64,000 bases of DNA, from contig URET01000001.1 in assembly GCA_900546875.1 (NCBI GenBank), forward strand, positions 62,001 through 126,000, read 5' to 3'. The notes beneath the pieces were generated by a model, which did not search any database, was not told where the DNA came from, and worked only from the letters and a program-made list of their open reading frames with translations. Positions 24,842-34,375 of this stretch are shown piece by piece. The first letter of the stretch is position 1, and each line of letters opens with the position of its first letter. The translations under genes were made by a program, and so were the position numbers. Source of the DNA: an uncultured Eubacteriales bacterium. Lineage in GTDB: Bacteria; Bacillota; Clostridia; Christensenellales; CAG-314.

Positions 24842-27800
24842 ATGTATAAAAAAACACTGCAGATTTCGTTTATACTGATTATATGTATGATCGTTGGAAT
24901 TATGGCTTGTATTACAGACGGAATTTCGGAAACTTTTTCCGCGGTAAGTGCAATAAATTATTCCCGAAGCGACATAAGCGAGATATTCGAAACCGAATCC
25001 GGGAAAGCTTTATTGAGTTCTTTTCAAAGCAGCGAAGCATATATGCCCGATGCTTTGGAGGAAATTTCATTGGAAACTCCCGTTTGGGCTTTTATCACAT
25101 TTGAAGGGGAGAGTTTATCGGAAAGGTACTTGCGTCAAAGCAGGTACGGAACATTCAGCGAGTATGTTATTTCTTCGGAGGCAGACGAGTACGAAAGCCT
25201 TATGATAGCTCAGCAGCTCGGGCTGATAGATGAACTCGAAAAGCAGAATATAGACATTTACGTAAAATACAGTTATACGACTCTTGACAACAGTCTGGGA
25301 GTATTGCTCAGGTACGGAGATATCGGTAAGGTAAGGGAGACAGAAGGCGTTTCAGACGTATTTCTTGCTCCTTCATACAGCGTTCCCGAAGCGGTTGCAG
25401 ACGGTACCACGGAAGAGAAAAATTTTGAAAGCGATTATATAGAGAGTACCGGCATACTGAAAAATTCTACGCAATATACCGGAGAAGGAATGGTGATAGC
25501 GATCGTTGACACCGGATTGGATTACAGGCATTCGGCTTTTGCGACCGAACCGGATAATCAGGCATTTCAGCTTTCGGATATAGAAAGACTGATGTCCCGT
25601 TTATCACCGGATTATCAGGCATCGGAGCTTTATATAAGCGGGAAAATACCTTACGCATATGATTACGCTGATGACGATAATGATGTATGTCCGTCAGATA
25701 CTGCGGTAAATAATCTCGGAAACGGGCACGGGACACACGTAGCCGGGATAGTTGCCGGCAATGACGATGTAATCCGAGGCGTAGTACCTGACGCTCAGCT
25801 TTGTATATTCAAAGTTTTCAGTGATTCATCCGGAGGAGCAAGTACGATTGACATAGTGGCAGCATTGGCTGATGTAGCCGTACTTAATGTTGATGTGGTG
25901 AATCTGAGTTTAGGTTCATACGCAGGCTATTCTACCGAATACGAACAGGGATTTCAGTATGTGATCGAGATGTACAGGAAGATAAACTCGTTAGGGATAT
26001 CGGCGTGCATATCTTCAGGTAACGACGGTTTTGCCACGTCAGGGTCGGCAAATATGGTAGCGACCACCGAAACTCCCGATTACGGACTTACCGGATCGCC
26101 TGCATCATATAAGGAAAATATAGCCGTAGCGAGCGTAGATAACAGTACGATGAGTTATATCATGTCGGGGGACTCAAAGATATACTTTTTTGAGTCGGTG
26201 AACGAGAACTCGGAATATCGGGATTTTGTCGGAGATATGCTCAAAGACAATGAAAACTCAGAATTCGAGATCGTGTGTATAGGAGGATACGGCAGAGACG
26301 AAGATTACGACGGTATCGATGCGGAAGGAAAAGTGGTGCTGGTATCGAGGGGCGACAATTCTTTTGAGGACAAGCAGAGGATAGCCGCCGAACACGGAGC
26401 GATAGCGTGTATCGTATATAATAGCGGGCCGGCGAGAATAAATATGCAGATAATTTCCCAGGTGATACCTTGCTGTTCGGTTACATACGATGACGGAATG
26501 AAGCTCATGAATTCTGACGGAAAGATAAAGATATCGAAGTCATACAAGCAGATATTATTGATGTCGTCATTTTCAAGCTGGGGATGTACGCCTGACATGG
26601 TTCTCAAGCCCGACATAACTGCACCCGGAGGCGAGATATATTCTTCCATGCCGTCATCATACGGAAAAAACTATGAGTATTACAGCGGTACGAGCATGGC
26701 GGCGCCGAATGTATCCGGTGCAACTGCAGCGATCAGACAATACCTTAAAGAGACTAATCCCGGTATGTCAAAGCTTGAGATATATGATTTAGCCGCGAAG
26801 CTTATAATGTCAACGGCGATCCAATGTGTGGATGTAAACGGTACTTTGGCGTCAGTGCGTCATCAGGGCGCAGGACTTATAAATATAGCAGGTGCGGTAT
26901 CCGCACAGGCCTATATTGACGTTGTGGGGCAGACTAAGCCTGTGATCGAGCTGGGTGAAGACACGCAGAAAGTAGGGAAGTATACACTTTCTTTCAATGT
27001 AGTCAATTTTTCCGATTCTGACATTACGTATAATATTGATCTTACTGTGCTGTGTGATGAAGTATCCGGCTCGAGCAATCTGCTTACGATGCACAGCAAT
27101 AAACTCGAAGCTTCGGAAAATATATATTCAATATATATCGACGGAGAAATATCGGACGGAGAAGTAAAAGTTCCGGCGGGCGGAAAAGTCAAGGTAAAGG
27201 TTGTTTTCGGGCTTACGGAAAACGACAGGGAATATCTCGAGAAATTCGAATACGGTACTTTTGTGGAAGGTTATCTCAACCTGAAATCCGCAGATACGGA
27301 AAAAACCGACCTGACGCTCACATGGTTTTCCTTCTTCGGAGAATGGGCTGAAGCCCCGGTATTCGATTATACGATATACGATGAAGAAGATCCCGCAATA
27401 TATGAAACAGCAGTAGTAGTCGCATTGAGCGACAATATGTTGTTTGCTCTCGGGGCATATACTTACATTTTGCCCGAGGGGCATGAGGAGATAGCAGCCG
27501 ACCCTGAAAAGAATGCCATATCCTTCAATCCCGGAGCTTATACTCAGATATATTCTGTATATATGGGGTTATTGAGGAATGTGACGGGGATAACGTATAC
27601 CATTACCGATGCATTGACAGGTGCGGAGATATGGAGCACGGAAATGGGATCGGTCAGGAAGACCTTGTATAAAAACGGCACGATAACTCCAGCAGCGCAC
27701 AGTTTGCAGCTTTATCCGGCGGATCTCGGGTTGTATAACAATCAGGAGCTTTTGCTTACCGTAAAAGCGAGTTTTATCGGGGATGAAGATGATATAAATT

Positions 27801-30800
27801 CAAGGAACGTATATGAATTTCCGTTTGTCGTAGATTCGGAAGCTCCGTCGCAGTACGATGCGGAGTTTTATGTAGAAGACGGAAGAACATACATGAGCTT
27901 ATGTATTTACGACAATCAGTATTTGTCAAACATTCAGCTTTACAGCAAAAAGGGGAATCAAACGGTTGCGGTGTATGATTATGCGATACCGGCTGAGGAT
28001 CTGGACTGGGAATCCGGGAAACCCGTGATAATAGATCTGACGGATTATCTGGAGAATATAACAGACGGAAAACTTATTGTTTATGCCGAGGACTATGCGA
28101 GAAATTACTCGGCAATAGAATACACGCTGTATACCGATGATGACATCGATGCCGGAGTTTCAGACACGGAAAAAACTTATACGGATACATTGCCGTATAC
28201 GGTCGGGGAAGGCATATACGAAGCCGGATTGGTAATCGACGGAACAGACGTATATTACGCCGGAACGGCGGAGCTTCACATGACTTCTTTTGCAGAATAT
28301 GACAGAAGTGAGCTTAAAGAATATTCGTCGCCTGAGGATTTTGTTATAGAAAAAGGAGTTCTTACGGCATATAAAGGATACGCCAAGCATGTGATCATTC
28401 CGGACGGAGTAATCCGGATAGCTGACGGTATACTGGAAGACAGCGCAGGCAGCAGTGTATTCGGGGCGCATACCGAGATAGAAACAGTAACGGTACCGGA
28501 AACGATGAAATATTTTGGTTTGGCGTCTTTTGCATACTGTACAAATCTCAGGGAGTGCAATATACCCGAGGGTACACTTGCTTTATACGAAGGTGTGTTT
28601 TACGGATGTACTTCACTTAAGAGCATAACGATCCCGTCGACGGTAACGACGTACGGAAGAGGAATTTTTTATAAATGCGAATCTCTTAAAGATGTGGTAA
28701 TACTGAGCAATACCGATATGACAAATGATTATATGTTCGGAATGTGTACGTCACTTGAGAGGATCGAAATACCCGAAGGCATTACGGAAATAGGTGCATA
28801 TTATTTTTACGGGGATCAGAAGCTGAGCGAAGTTGTGTTGCCGTCAACTCTGAAAACGATAAGGAATTATGCGTTTTATTTTACCGGATTCACATATCTT
28901 GATTTATCGCAGAGTGTGATAGAAACAATAGAAACCAGAGGTTTTGCAGGGAACAAGCTTTTGACTGAATTATTGTTGCCGTCGACATTGAAGGAAATGG
29001 GCGAAGCAGCATACAGTACCTGTACGACGCTTGAAAAAGTCAATCTTGAAGACACCGCGTTAAGCGAATTAAAATCGTCGGTATTTGCTTTCAACTACAA
29101 GTTGAAGGAAGTGATCTTCCCCGACGGAGTCACAATAGTGGGGAATACGGCGTTTTCAACATGCACTTCGCTTGAGAAGGTGACTTTCTCGAGCATGCTG
29201 AGGGAAATAGACTCATATTGTTTTAAAGACTGTTATAATCTTTCGGAAATAAATCTTGAAGATACACGAGTATCTAAGATATATCCGTTTGCTTTTGAGA
29301 AGTGCGTAGGCCTGAAGAATATAATACTTCCGAGATTCATGACGGACAATATAGGTTCCAGTGCGTTTATAGATACGTCTGTAGAAAATATCACATTATT
29401 GAGCAGCTATGTATCGGTACTGGGAAACGACGCATTCGGAAAGACAGATGAAAACGGAAATATCAATCATACGGACAGTTTTGTAATATATGTCAAGGAA
29501 AATGTATATGAAGAAATTCTTTCCGCATGGGGGCAGTATGCGAAGTATATAAAATCGCTGAGCGATTATGATCTGAGCACATCAACATATACCCTTAATT
29601 CTTATACGGGATCGGAGAAGGATATAATAATACCTTCTGCGGTGAAGATTATAGGCAGCGGAGCATTTAAAGACAATACGACAATAGAAAGTGTCTTCAT
29701 ACCGCAAGGTACCGTGGAAATAGGCGACAGTGCCTTTGAAAACACTTCATCGCTTATAAGCGTCGATATACCTGCTTCATGTGAAAGCATAGGGTCCGGA
29801 GCATTCAGGAATTCATCAGTACAGGATGTGACCGTAAGAAACCCGATGCCTCCGCAGCTTGGAGAAGGTGCGTTTGACGGGACGGGCGCAGGTTTGATAT
29901 TGAGGATACCCGAGGAAAGCAGGGATCTGTACGGTGAAGCTCAGGGCTGGAAGGAGCTTTCGGAGTATTTTGATGAGATACAGATGTTTGTGATCACAAA
30001 CGGTGTATTGACGAAATATATCGGAGACGGCGGAAGGGTGGTTATACCTGACGATGTTGTATCAATCGGGTACAGGGCTTTTTACGGAATTACATCGGTG
30101 ACCGAAGTGGTATTCGGGAAAGGGCTCGAATCAATAGGACAAGAGGCATTTTACAACTGTACTTCATTGTCAGACATAAGCTTCAAGGGTGAAAAACTCA
30201 AGACGATAGGCAATGCCGCATTTGAACAATGCATTTCGTTGAAAGAAGCAGATCTGCCGGAAGGATTGGTAAGTTTAGGGTCGTATTGTTTCAAAGGATG
30301 TTCGTCGCTGATGAGTTTCACGATCCCGTCGACGCTCGGATACATACCCGATCACGGATTTTATTTCTGTACTGCTCTGACGGATATATATATTCCCGAT
30401 AACATAAAAAGTATAGGAAACTATGCATTTGCGGAGTGCACGGGTGTTGAGAGAGTGGTGATAGATGCCAACATATCGAGGATCAGTCAGGCTTTTATAG
30501 CAATGGACGGGCTCAGAGAACTTATAATCAACGGCAATATCGGTTATATAGGAACTGTTGACGGATTGGTAAGCGTAGATTTTTCGACGACGTCACTGGA
30601 AAGAGTCATAATAAACGGAAGTGTTGAAATGTTCGGGTCGGCGGTATTTTGTTGCAATCCGAATCTTACCGAGGTATATTTCAACGGAGATATAGGGAAT
30701 ATAGCTGAAAATGCATTCAGTGCGAACAATGCTTTGCAAACAGTATATTTCGGAGGTGATCTGGAAGGTATATGGGATGGTGCGTTCAACAACTGTTTTT

Positions 30801-31849
30801 CGCTTGAGAAATACAGTGTCAGCGAAGACAACCCGTATCTTACGGTCGACGAGTACGGAGTAATGTACGACAAGGAAATGACGCGTATTTTCAAACAGCC
30901 TTTTGCGTGGGATTATGACGGAGAGTATATCATGCCGGACAGCGTTGAGGAGATAGATCAGTATGGGTTCGGGTATCAGCAGAATAACGTTACTTACGCG
31001 TATGCCGACGGAATAATAACGACAGTGGGCGGTACATTTGACGTTCTGCATTATAGGACGAAGTTAACGGGCGTAGTGATATCATCAGGACTGTCGGAGA
31101 TACCGGAAAACTGTTTTCTCAGATTTTCGTCGCTGGAAAGGGTGATATTCAGAGAAGGTTCGAAGGCAAGCGCAATAGGAAGGCAGGCGTTTTATGAATG
31201 CAGCGCACTGACGGAAATCGATTTTGCAGACAGTATAGAAAAAATCGATGAATACGCATTTGCATACTGCACGTCGCTCAAGGAAGTTGAACTTCCGGAA
31301 AATCTGAAGAATTTAGGCAAATCGGCTTTTGGTTACTGTACATCTCTTGAAACGGTAAGAGTATACAATAACATAGAAAACTTCAATACGGAAACCTCGT
31401 TCAACGAATGTCCTAATTTAGTGAACATAGTGGCGGACGAGGATAACCCGTATTTCACTGTGATAGACGGAGTAATGTTCAGCAAAGACATGAAAACGCT
31501 GATCTCTTATCCGAGCAGTAAGCAAGACAAGGAGTACATCATACCTGAGGGTATACTGAAAATAGGGAAAAATGCGTTTAACGGCAACGAGTATATAGAG
31601 AGGGTGATATTACCTTCAAGTCTGAAAGTTATAGGTGACAAGGCATTTTATTCGACTCCGTCTCTGAAGCAATACGTATTTATGTCGATGGAGGCGCCGG
31701 TGCTGGAGTGTTCATATGATGCCGAATACAACTTAAATTACTGTAATTTCGGAGGGCGCATAGGAGAAACAGAAGGTATAAAGATGTATTATTTAAGCGG
31801 AGCTGAAGGATTCGATACATATATATGGCAATTATATTTCGGCAAATAA
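24842..31849 (+). CDS. Giant secreted subtilisin-family protease fused to BspA-type leucine-rich repeats
   Basis: The 2335-residue protein starts at ATG 24842 after CAGGAGGT. Order of parts: signal segment (about 5-30); propeptide-like region (30-200); S8 peptidase domain with D223 (AIVDTGLD), H296 (GHGTHVAG), an oxyanion Asn in SSGNDG near 391 and S618 (SGTSMAAP); a protease-associated insert at about 485-540 (GKVVLVSRGDNSFEDKQ); Fn3-like beta domains (about 690-1160) as in C5a-peptidase/lactocepin types; then from about 1163 to the end many 23-residue BspA-type LRRs (AFYNCTSLSDISF pattern). No LPXTG motif, SLH domain or C-terminal helix is visible, so surface attachment is unclear. It probably cleaves host or dietary proteins, with the LRR part as binding domain. 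The triad is intact. Confidence 0.92.
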   Translation: MYKKTLQISFILIICMIVGIMACITDGISETFSAVSAINYSRSDISEIFETESGKALLSSFQSSEAYMPDALEEISLETPVWAFITFEGESLSERYLRQSRYGTFSEYVISSEADEYESLMIAQQLGLIDELEKQNIDIYVKYSYTTLDNSLGVLLRYGDIGKVRETEGVSDVFLAPSYSVPEAVADGTTEEKNFESDYIESTGILKNSTQYTGEGMVIAIVDTGLDYRHSAFATEPDNQAFQLSDIERLMSRLSPDYQASELYISGKIPYAYDYADDDNDVCPSDTAVNNLGNGHGTHVAGIVAGNDDVIRGVVPDAQLCIFKVFSDSSGGASTIDIVAALADVAVLNVDVVNLSLGSYAGYSTEYEQGFQYVIEMYRKINSLGISACISSGNDGFATSGSANMVATTETPDYGLTGSPASYKENIAVASVDNSTMSYIMSGDSKIYFFESVNENSEYRDFVGDMLKDNENSEFEIVCIGGYGRDEDYDGIDAEGKVVLVSRGDNSFEDKQRIAAEHGAIACIVYNSGPARINMQIISQVIPCCSVTYDDGMKLMNSDGKIKISKSYKQILLMSSFSSWGCTPDMVLKPDITAPGGEIYSSMPSSYGKNYEYYSGTSMAAPNVSGATAAIRQYLKETNPGMSKLEIYDLAAKLIMSTAIQCVDVNGTLASVRHQGAGLINIAGAVSAQAYIDVVGQTKPVIELGEDTQKVGKYTLSFNVVNFSDSDITYNIDLTVLCDEVSGSSNLLTMHSNKLEASENIYSIYIDGEISDGEVKVPAGGKVKVKVVFGLTENDREYLEKFEYGTFVEGYLNLKSADTEKTDLTLTWFSFFGEWAEAPVFDYTIYDEEDPAIYETAVVVALSDNMLFALGAYTYILPEGHEEIAADPEKNAISFNPGAYTQIYSVYMGLLRNVTGITYTITDALTGAEIWSTEMGSVRKTLYKNGTITPAAHSLQLYPADLGLYNNQELLLTVKASFIGDEDDINSRNVYEFPFVVDSEAPSQYDAEFYVEDGRTYMSLCIYDNQYLSNIQLYSKKGNQTVAVYDYAIPAEDLDWESGKPVIIDLTDYLENITDGKLIVYAEDYARNYSAIEYTLYTDDDIDAGVSDTEKTYTDTLPYTVGEGIYEAGLVIDGTDVYYAGTAELHMTSFAEYDRSELKEYSSPEDFVIEKGVLTAYKGYAKHVIIPDGVIRIADGILEDSAGSSVFGAHTEIETVTVPETMKYFGLASFAYCTNLRECNIPEGTLALYEGVFYGCTSLKSITIPSTVTTYGRGIFYKCESLKDVVILSNTDMTNDYMFGMCTSLERIEIPEGITEIGAYYFYGDQKLSEVVLPSTLKTIRNYAFYFTGFTYLDLSQSVIETIETRGFAGNKLLTELLLPSTLKEMGEAAYSTCTTLEKVNLEDTALSELKSSVFAFNYKLKEVIFPDGVTIVGNTAFSTCTSLEKVTFSSMLREIDSYCFKDCYNLSEINLEDTRVSKIYPFAFEKCVGLKNIILPRFMTDNIGSSAFIDTSVENITLLSSYVSVLGNDAFGKTDENGNINHTDSFVIYVKENVYEEILSAWGQYAKYIKSLSDYDLSTSTYTLNSYTGSEKDIIIPSAVKIIGSGAFKDNTTIESVFIPQGTVEIGDSAFENTSSLISVDIPASCESIGSGAFRNSSVQDVTVRNPMPPQLGEGAFDGTGAGLILRIPEESRDLYGEAQGWKELSEYFDEIQMFVITNGVLTKYIGDGGRVVIPDDVVSIGYRAFYGITSVTEVVFGKGLESIGQEAFYNCTSLSDISFKGEKLKTIGNAAFEQCISLKEADLPEGLVSLGSYCFKGCSSLMSFTIPSTLGYIPDHGFYFCTALTDIYIPDNIKSIGNYAFAECTGVERVVIDANISRISQAFIAMDGLRELIINGNIGYIGTVDGLVSVDFSTTSLERVIINGSVEMFGSAVFCCNPNLTEVYFNGDIGNIAENAFSANNALQTVYFGGDLEGIWDGAFNNCFSLEKYSVSEDNPYLTVDEYGVMYDKEMTRIFKQPFAWDYDGEYIMPDSVEEIDQYGFGYQQNNVTYAYADGIITTVGGTFDVLHYRTKLTGVVISSGLSEIPENCFLRFSSLERVIFREGSKASAIGRQAFYECSALTEIDFADSIEKIDEYAFAYCTSLKEVELPENLKNLGKSAFGYCTSLETVRVYNNIENFNTETSFNECPNLVNIVADEDNPYFTVIDGVMFSKDMKTLISYPSSKQDKEYIIPEGILKIGKNAFNGNEYIERVILPSSLKVIGDKAFYSTPSLKQYVFMSMEAPVLECSYDAEYNLNYCNFGGRIGETEGIKMYYLSGAEGFDTYIWQLYFGK

Positions 31850-31934
31850 AGAGAATGTATCAGGACGACAAATTTCGGCAAAGCGGATAAGCTGCCGGAT
31901 ACGGTTTAATAAAATCGATTGATACGGAAAAAAC

Positions 31935-31964
31935 AAAGCACGGGAAGATTTTCCCGTGCTTTTT
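31935..31964 (+). terminator. Terminator of the surface-protein cluster
   Basis: AAAGCACGGGAA (31935-31946) pairs with TTCCCGTGCTTT (31951-31962) around GATT, followed by T. It lies 86 bases after the protease gene. Confidence 0.9.
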
Positions 31965-32054
31965 AATTTAAAAAAGAAATATAAAAGATTGAAAGGGAAG
32001 ATCAAAGTAATTTCAGTGCGGAGGATATTAAAGGGCGGCTAAAAAACTATACGG

Positions 32055-32079
32055 TAAAAAAAAGCCCCGATAAAAGGGC
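32055..32079 (-). terminator. Weak terminator of the MarR-type gene
   Basis: Read leftward, GCCC (32079-32076) and GGGC (32067-32064) enclose an eight-base loop, followed by a run of eight or nine T. The stem is short. Confidence 0.45.
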
Positions 32080-32124
32080 AGTGCAAGATAAAAGAATGGC
32101 AAAAACAGAAAAGAAGGAGCATGT

Positions 32125-32763
32125 CTACAAGTTTTTATCGGGTTCATTTTTGTCGTCATCGAGATAGAAGTAGTTATAGTCGTCTGCGGGGTTGAATTCA
32201 TCTGAACCGGTCATAGACGACAAAGTTTTTTCTTCCTGTTCGGGGTTGGGGGCAAGTTTTTGAAGGATGTTGAGGAGGTCGGTGGCGACTTCAAGGAAGT
32301 GTTTCTGTTCGTCCGGAGAAAGGCGGGAGTTATAGAGGTTATGAGTAAAAGCACGAGATTCGTGGGCATATTTGTCATAGAGGTTGATAAGTTTTTTAGT
32401 GGGGAAAATTACGGTGACTTTTTTATCGTCCGGAGAATATTTTCTTTTGATATAGCCGTCATTTTCGAGAGTATTGAGATAGCGGTGCATATTTTTGATA
32501 TTTACACCGGTATAGAAAGCGAGTTTGCCGACGCTCAAAGAGCCGTAAGAAAACAAAGCGTTGGCGATATTGTTATATGTAACGATTTTGCAGCCTTTTC
32601 CGAAGATATAGTCTCCTGAAACGCACGCATTGGAATTTGCGATAACGATATTGACTCTTAAGTCCAGCATAAGCTTACTGATAGTAGTATTGATAAGAGA
32701 GGTAAGGTCCTCGTCTTCTTTAAACTGTGAATTTATAATATTGTAAAAAGAGTTGTCAGACAT
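32125..32763 (-). CDS. MarR-family winged-helix regulator
   Basis: The 212-residue protein contains a winged-helix DNA-binding core at about 85-150 (LSVGKLAFYTGVNIKNMHRYLNTLENDGYIKRKY, then the wing DDKKVTVIFPT), flanked by helices that should form the dimer, as in MarR regulators. The acidic tail (about 185-212) is rich in D, E and Y and is unusual. ATG 32763 has a GAGGG site nine bases upstream, and a TATAAT-like box is found at 32794-32789. It lies alone on the minus strand next to the surface-protein cluster; control of that cluster is possible but not shown. Confidence 0.75.
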   Translation of the reverse strand: MSDNSFYNIINSQFKEDEDLTSLINTTISKLMLDLRVNIVIANSNACVSGDYIFGKGCKIVTYNNIANALFSYGSLSVGKLAFYTGVNIKNMHRYLNTLENDGYIKRKYSPDDKKVTVIFPTKKLINLYDKYAHESRAFTHNLYNSRLSPDEQKHFLEVATDLLNILQKLAPNPEQEEKTLSSMTGSDEFNPADDYNYFYLDDDKNEPDKNL

Positions 32764-32797
32764 TTTTAATACCCTCGCAAGATCAGTAATTATATGA

Positions 32798-32995
32798 TAT
32801 GGATTTACTATTGAAGGAATAAATGAAAAATATATCGGAAAAAATCAATCAGGAATTAAAAAAGGCATGTATTATGAAACGACAGCTGAAGAATTAAATT
32901 CGCCTTATCATTATATGAATTCAGCTTGGGATGAAACCATATGGAACCTTGAGAATCTTGATATAGCTAACGGAGTTTATCCTACTTTATATTAA
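32798..32995 (+). pseudogene. C-terminal remnant of a GLUG-type surface protein
   Basis: After an in-frame TGA at 32795 an open stretch codes for about 65 residues with the pattern ...KKGMYYETTAEEL...SAWDETIWN...NGVYPTLY and a TAA stop. This W-x-n...G-x-YP-x-L ending is typical of the last repeat in GLUG-motif surface proteins. There is no start codon with a ribosome site, so it is the 3' fragment of a gene whose front part has been lost. Confidence 0.55.
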
Positions 32996-33058
32996 TCGTT
33001 ATTGATCGTTCAGAGAGTTCTGATTGATATCCTTCTTGATAAGATTGTTTTGAATTGT

Positions 33059-33090
33059 AAAGCGCTTGAGTTATCGGGTGCTTTCTTTTT
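33059..33090 (+). terminator. Probable terminator of the lost surface-protein gene
   Basis: AAAGCGC (33059-33065) pairs with GTGCTTT (33078-33084, one G-T pair), then CTTTTT. It faces the same way as the remnant at 32798-32995. Confidence 0.6.
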
Positions 33091-33266
33091 GTCTTTATCC
33101 TGACATTTGAAATCGATTGATGCTGATATACCTGTAATCTTATTTATTCTTCATAAATTATGATCTGTATTCGGATATTTAACGGCTTCCATAATTTGTA
33201 ATATAAACTACTGTGTAATTTTCTTCATTATGCGCAAGCTAAAAACAAATACAAAGGAGGGAGATT

Positions 33267-33404
33267 ATGAAAGGCGGATTTTTTGCCGGTTTGGCTCTTG
33301 GTGCGATTATGGGTGCTATCATGCTTGAAATTAGCCCCGACGCTAAACAACTTGTTGAAAAAGGACAAAATATGATAGAAAAAAAATTCAAACAGAAAAA
33401 GTAA
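33267..33404 (+). CDS. 45-residue small membrane protein, YtxH-like
   Basis: ATG 33267 follows a strong AAAGGAGGGAG ribosome site. The peptide (MKGGFFAGLALGAIMGAIML, then an amphipathic, lysine-rich tail ending KFKQKK) has one glycine-rich membrane helix followed by a helical basic tail, as in small YtxH/DUF-type proteins. It is followed by its own terminator (33426-33451), just before spoIIIAA. Function unknown; a role in sporulation is only suggested by position. Confidence 0.75.
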   Translation: MKGGFFAGLALGAIMGAIMLEISPDAKQLVEKGQNMIEKKFKQKK

Positions 33405-33425
33405 TTTTTTATTTGATATGTTTTT

Positions 33426-33451
33426 CGGGCCTTTTTATAAGGTCCGTTTTT
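33426..33451 (+). terminator. Terminator after the 45-residue gene
   Basis: CGGGCC (33426-33431) pairs with GGTCCG (33441-33446, one G-T pair) across a nine-base loop, followed by five T. It separates the small gene from spoIIIAA, which then needs its own promoter; none was recognised. Confidence 0.7.
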
Positions 33452-33472
33452 ATTTGTGATTTCTGAAAACAA

Positions 33473-34375
33473 ATGATTTTATTCAGTGATATTTTTCTTA
33501 TTGCGGTAATAAGTATAAGTATGTTATACAGGAAATTATTGTCATCGCAAATAACCGGAGAAATAAGCACTTTCAACGAGTACAAGCTGACGGAGATAAG
33601 ATTGAGAGTCAATCAGCCTGTTTCCATTACCTTGAATGGGAAGCGCGTATTTCTTAAACACGTTACAGACAGGGAAGAAGTTGAAGCTGTATTATTCCGT
33701 GCAGTTAAAAATTCACTTTACGCTCATCAGGCTGAGATCATAAAAGGGTATATAAACCTCGGCAGCGGATATCGTATGGGCGTATGCGGTGAAACTGTCA
33801 GAGACGGGGACAAAATAGTCACGGTAAAAAACGTGCAAGGTATAAACATAAGGATCCCTCACGAAGTCAAAGGATGTTCATTGTGTCTTGACGAACTTGG
33901 CTGGAGATGTAACTCTACTCTGATAATATCACCTCCCGGCGGGGGAAAAACTACTTTTTTAAGAGACATGGCTCAAAGGATGGGTAAAAGAGGATACAAT
34001 GTAACGATAGTAGATGAAAGGGGGGAGATCTGTGCATCGGAAAGCGGGGTCCCGGGTTTTGATATGATGGGATGCGACATTGTGACGGACTGTCCTCGAA
34101 AATACGCGTTTGAGAACGTTTTAAGGGCAATGAGTCCGGATGTAGTCATTACAGACGAAATTTTTTCAGAAGATATCCGTGAGATAAAATCGCTTGCACT
34201 TTCGGGAATGGTAATATTTGCGTCAGCGCACGGCAACAGTATTGAAAGCGTGAAAAATCGTTTAGGGAAAGAGGATGTGAGCGAAATTTTCGAGTATTTC
34301 GTATTGCTGAAGGACAGGAGTGCGCCCGGGGAGATAGTTGAAGTAAGGGACCGGACGAAAAACCAGTTATTATGA
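33473..34375 (+). CDS. spoIIIAA: Stage III sporulation protein AA (SpoIIIAA ATPase)
   Basis: The 300-residue protein is a secretion-type ATPase with Walker A PPGGGKTT (residues 154-161, K159) and a DERGEICAS segment near 180. It is thought to energise the SpoIIIA-SpoIIQ channel joining mother cell and forespore. The start is uncertain: ATG 33473 lacks a ribosome site and its first residues are unusually hydrophobic (ILFSDIFLIAVIS), while ATG 33521 (MLYRKLL) gives an N-terminus closer to the family. The stop overlaps spoIIIAB as ATGA. It opens a complete eight-gene spoIIIA operon. Confidence 0.95.
   Translation: MILFSDIFLIAVISISMLYRKLLSSQITGEISTFNEYKLTEIRLRVNQPVSITLNGKRVFLKHVTDREEVEAVLFRAVKNSLYAHQAEIIKGYINLGSGYRMGVCGETVRDGDKIVTVKNVQGINIRIPHEVKGCSLCLDELGWRCNSTLIISPPGGGKTTFLRDMAQRMGKRGYNVTIVDERGEICASESGVPGFDMMGCDIVTDCPRKYAFENVLRAMSPDVVITDEIFSEDIREIKSLALSGMVIFASAHGNSIESVKNRLGKEDVSEIFEYFVLLKDRSAPGEIVEVRDRTKNQLL

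Noticed and set aside
24842..31849. C-terminal LPXTG, SLH or GW wall anchor on the giant protease
   Set aside because: The C-terminus (ending YIWQLYFGK) shows no such motif or hydrophobic tail.
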